64,000 nucleotides of DNA from Monilinia fructicola (Eukaryota > Ascomycota > Leotiomycetes > Helotiales > Sclerotiniaceae), in contig VICG01000006.1 in the NCBI GenBank assembly GCA_008692225.1, forward strand, positions 1,245,501-1,309,500, written 5' to 3'. The translations under genes and the position numbers were made by a program. Below the pieces are notes generated by a model, which ran no database searches, had not been told where the DNA came from, and saw only the letters and a program-made list of their open reading frames with translations. Of the stretch, positions 60,798 through 64,000 are shown one piece after another (within the stretch, counting starts at the first letter, position 1; each line of letters starts with the position of its first letter).

Positions 60798-63700
60798 TAC
60801 TAGGCAGGTGTTACGGTATGTACTGTATCTGTTTCCCCACTGTCTCGACTCTCAAACCCTTGAATTCCACTTTTTTGAACCTCCTCACATCAGATTTTCT
60901 TTGTCACCGGCCGAGAATATCGCGAGCGCCGAGACTTGAATCTCATCACGAGACGAAGGCTGAGTGTACTTTCGTGTATACTTTTATGTGAATAAGAAAA
61001 GAAGCTGGGCATTCCGGTCTCATGTCAAGTTTACAATATGAGAGCTGAACCGAATGGAATGATTAGACTATATGTATGATACGAGTTCCAGCTGTTGTAT
61101 CATTGCATTCTTGATACAGGTATTCGTCCTACAATTAAATCCAGAGATGATATTTGGATGGAAAAAATCATGTCATCTTATTCTTCAGGCTGATTGTATA
61201 GGACCGTCTGTGCTGACGGAACCTTGGAACTGGTTACTGGTGCCTCAACCTTACCGCCATGACTTGGTTCCTGCCCATCGCAATAAACACCGATTGGTCG
61301 TTCGAACTTCATCGGTTTTATCAAATCTGAGTGGCTTTTTCGGATTTGTGCTCTGCCCTCTCTCCTTCCTCTTCCCCGTACCAGCCACAAGTATCTGAAT
61401 TCAAATTCCAACATCGTGAATTCTTGAAAACGAACAATCATGCTAAAGGGGGTTTGAATCCACAATAAAATTTCAATAATACTGGCACGCGACATGATTA
61501 GGAGAAAAAAACCCATGCAAGATTCAAAAGAAGCCTCAAGCTCCGATGCAAAAAAAACAGCCCCTTCATCTGGTGGCGTTTTCGGCTAGCACTGACGGAT
61601 GTCGGTGTGAATACTCACATGACTATTTTTGTTTGTTAGAAGTCAATGTTGGAAGCTGAGCCGCGGTATTGTTTAGTCATGAGGGATTTAGAAGTAAGAA
61701 AGTCTTTTTTTGACGCTGAAAGGGAGTTGAAGATGTTTTATGGCTCTTAATTCCAATATGTGGTTGTAGTCAAGCCTTTGAGAGTACTTGAAGTCGAGGA
61801 AAATCGCCAGTGCGATACTACAGAAATCATTTACAGCAGTTCATCGTCACAATTACTAGTCTTTCATGCTCCCTTCATAATTTTGGATCTACACATGCAA
61901 AATATCTGAACTGCTTATGGGTTACTTGGACCGAGTATTGCATTAAACAAAAAGGAATCACAACATCAATAGCATGTCACTTGACTCAATTACATCGAAA
62001 TTCCGATCTAATCCGAATGTATGTCGTGTAGTGAGCGGTAACGTTGCGACACGTACGGATGTATCAAGTATTATGCTGTGATATACGAGATTATTCTCGA
62101 ATACACGAAGAAGGATAAGAAACAGCATACAGATAAGAAGTACGACAGATCGCGCGGCAATAGTACGATATCGAAAAGTATTTTGATCCTCCTCCGACGA
62201 ACAGCGTTATCTTGTGGTCACCATATGCATATCACTTCTACTTGATTAGAGAGTTCCACATGAACATTGTGCGAGACAAGAATATTTGCATACTGCTACA
62301 CCACTTATGTGTTGCTTTGGTGAGGTATTCATACTCGGTGTGGCATATTCGCAGTGCAGCGTGGATGACGCATGGAAGCTTCTGTGTTGCTGATATGGAT
62401 ATAATCAGATATCTACGAGACACCTTCCATATGTGATATGGAAAGTGGTTATTTGTGTTCGGTTTTCGTCGTACTGTGATGATGATCTGGATACTTTGGC
62501 TGACAACATGATATTCTATACATGCTTCGTATATCATATACGTTACTTGCGGAGGACGCCGGTATTATTGTTTCACTGATGATTCCAGGGTAAGAGAACA
62601 AAAAGATTTGCCTTGTGCTTCCTGCAATATCTTTTTCCTTTCAAACCATCTCAATGGTTCTCTAGCAGATATGAGGATGATATGACTACCTCTACCATCG
62701 AAACGGTATCTCATCTATAGATTCATTCTTCAATCTTACTCAATACTTCTTCGTCAGCTTCTCTATAGGTTCGCGAAGACTTTCTTTAGGACTCGAAATT
62801 ACGGTTTCAGCGTCAATAAGTTTGTACACAGTAATACTCGATCTATCTTAACTTTTATGCGGAAAACGAGAACTGATACTCCTGACCAGACCTCTTTCCC
62901 CTTCCACAGTCACCCGTTCATTGTCATTAATTCCCCATCACCACAGTACACCCCGTCACGATCACCATAAACACCCTAATCATCAACGCAAAACTAGCAC
63001 ACCGAACCTCCAACACGCAGTCTTTCTCACCGCAATTTCATCTCCTCAGGTAATCCATAATTTACGTCCTCGCCCTTACTACCACTATATATCCCCCATC
63101 ATAATACCACTAAGCTATTGCCCACCTCTCCACGCGCAACCTCCCCTCCTAGGATTCCTAGAATATAAAGCAAATCTCGTAAAACCGCGGCTCTGGTAAA
63201 GGTCGAGAAAGTGACGAGCTAGTAGATGCCGAGAGTTTATAGCACACCCTACAGCATATTTTCTTTGGCTACGGTGGCAAATCACTTGTATCATCATCAA
63301 TAGCATCGGTGTACCTAGGTGAGCCTCCAACGAGGTCTTTACACTTCAGCACGGAAAAGCAGGGCAAACCACCACTCTTGTATAAAGGGGAGGAAAGGAG
63401 GAAATAAGTAATCAGCTGTGCGTTCGTTGGCAGGATCGAGTTTGGTGTCTTCATGGGCAAAAGAAGTTGCGGAGTCGTAGGGAGTGATTGTGTGAGATTG
63501 CGCCGATTCTTGGGTCAATGGCGGGTGGTGTTGAGCATTGTCTGGATTTTTTTGGTGGACTTTTCCATTGTTCTCTTTGCTGTGTTTGTTTGTGCTGCTG
63601 TTTGTGCTTGGTCATTGTCATCGTTATTGTCATTGTCAGTGCAAGTTCTCCTGTGATATTACTCATGGTATGGATTATGCATACCGTTGTGAGAATCTTG

Positions 63701-64000
63701 AGGCGAGGTCATGCTGGTATATTGCTATACCGCCATACTCATACAGTCGGGGCGGGATTTTGTGGTGGTTATCATCGGTCATTGTTGTAATGCATGCTGT
63801 CGGTTGAAGTTGGCAGGATGCTGGGTATTGTCAGAACTTGTCTTTTTTTCGCAGACATCTAATTGGTTAGTATAGATTATCTACTGGGTAGGTAGCCAGC
63901 AGCAGATATGCAGCTAGATTTAGCGAAGGAGGAAAGACTACGCCCTCACTTTCCAACACCCTTCTTATACCCTCAATTCAATAGATGCTCGTTCTTCAAC
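60798..64000. other. no supported gene to the window edge
   Basis: Frames of up to about 110 codons (for example 61072-61398 and its antisense 61178-61516, and 63488-63790) overlap on both strands and show no domain or start context. 62030-62220 is slightly unlike its surroundings (CG-containing, ACGTTGCGACACGTACGG), but no repeat boundary was found. Confidence 0.4.

Noticed and set aside
62025..62860. Possible solo LTR
   Set aside because: The stretch has CG-containing motifs unlike its surroundings, but no TG...CA ends with a matching target duplication could be found.

Overview
This is a window of a filamentous ascomycete nuclear genome. The best guess is Leotiomycetes, family Sclerotiniaceae (Botrytis/Monilinia/Sclerotinia group). 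The evidence is short introns (about 45-110 nt, GT-AG), fungal-only families (XlnR-type and other Zn2Cys6 regulators, a Ppg1-type phosphatase), and AT-rich blocks that look like RIP (repeat-induced point mutation) damage in transposon relics. The family-level placement rests on general recall of these proteins, not on a search.

Layout, left to right. 0.2-7.8 kb: a secreted type-B carboxylesterase in ten exons, then ribose-5-phosphate isomerase and the NEDD8-activating E1 regulatory subunit, transcribed divergently from a 0.5 kb shared promoter. 9.4-12.3 kb: a Zn2Cys6 transcription factor, with a possible small secreted protein just upstream on the same strand. 12.3-16.9 kb: no intact gene, but decayed coding sequence on the minus strand. 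17-18 kb: an enoyl-CoA hydratase/isomerase ending in a peroxisomal-type SKI tripeptide. 19.6-20.4 kb: an AT-rich inverted-repeat element. 21.1-28.2 kb: a SulP/SLC26 transporter with a STAS domain, converging on a XlnR/Xyr1 homologue. 28.2-34.4 kb: a 6 kb gene desert upstream of xlnR. 34.4-38.5 kb: an MDR oxidoreductase and a Ppg1-like PP2A-family phosphatase. 39.1-40.3 kb: AT-rich DNA and a Harbinger-like MITE. 40.7-48.7 kb: a small hydrophobic-leader protein, a 1421-residue charged protein of unknown function and a bZIP factor. 48.7-55.2 kb: a second desert. 55.2-56.9 kb: a hexose transporter with carbon-repressor-type sites upstream. 57-64 kb: a third desert, holding a pogo/Fot1-like MITE.

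The most important technical point concerns reading frames. Five conserved genes between 23 and 56 kb (SulP transporter, xlnR, MDR oxidoreductase, ppg1-like, hexose transporter) carry single-base indels. Correcting each indel restores a full-length frame, with all splice phases consistent and no leftover stop codons. Most are extra bases in short homopolymers. No such indels were seen in the genes at 0-18 kb or in the 4.3 kb gene at 42-46.6 kb. Local consensus error is more likely than five independent gene deaths, so these loci should not be called pseudogenes without reads.

Functionally the window mixes housekeeping (pentose phosphate, neddylation, phosphatase) with carbon acquisition (XlnR, which controls xylanase/cellulase genes in other fungi, hexose uptake, secreted esterase). 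I see no biosynthetic cluster, CRISPR array, rRNA or tRNA gene. The best candidates for something new are the 1421-residue protein with repeated GYIE motifs, the small secreted protein candidate, and the three unrelated TIR elements with intact target-site duplications.
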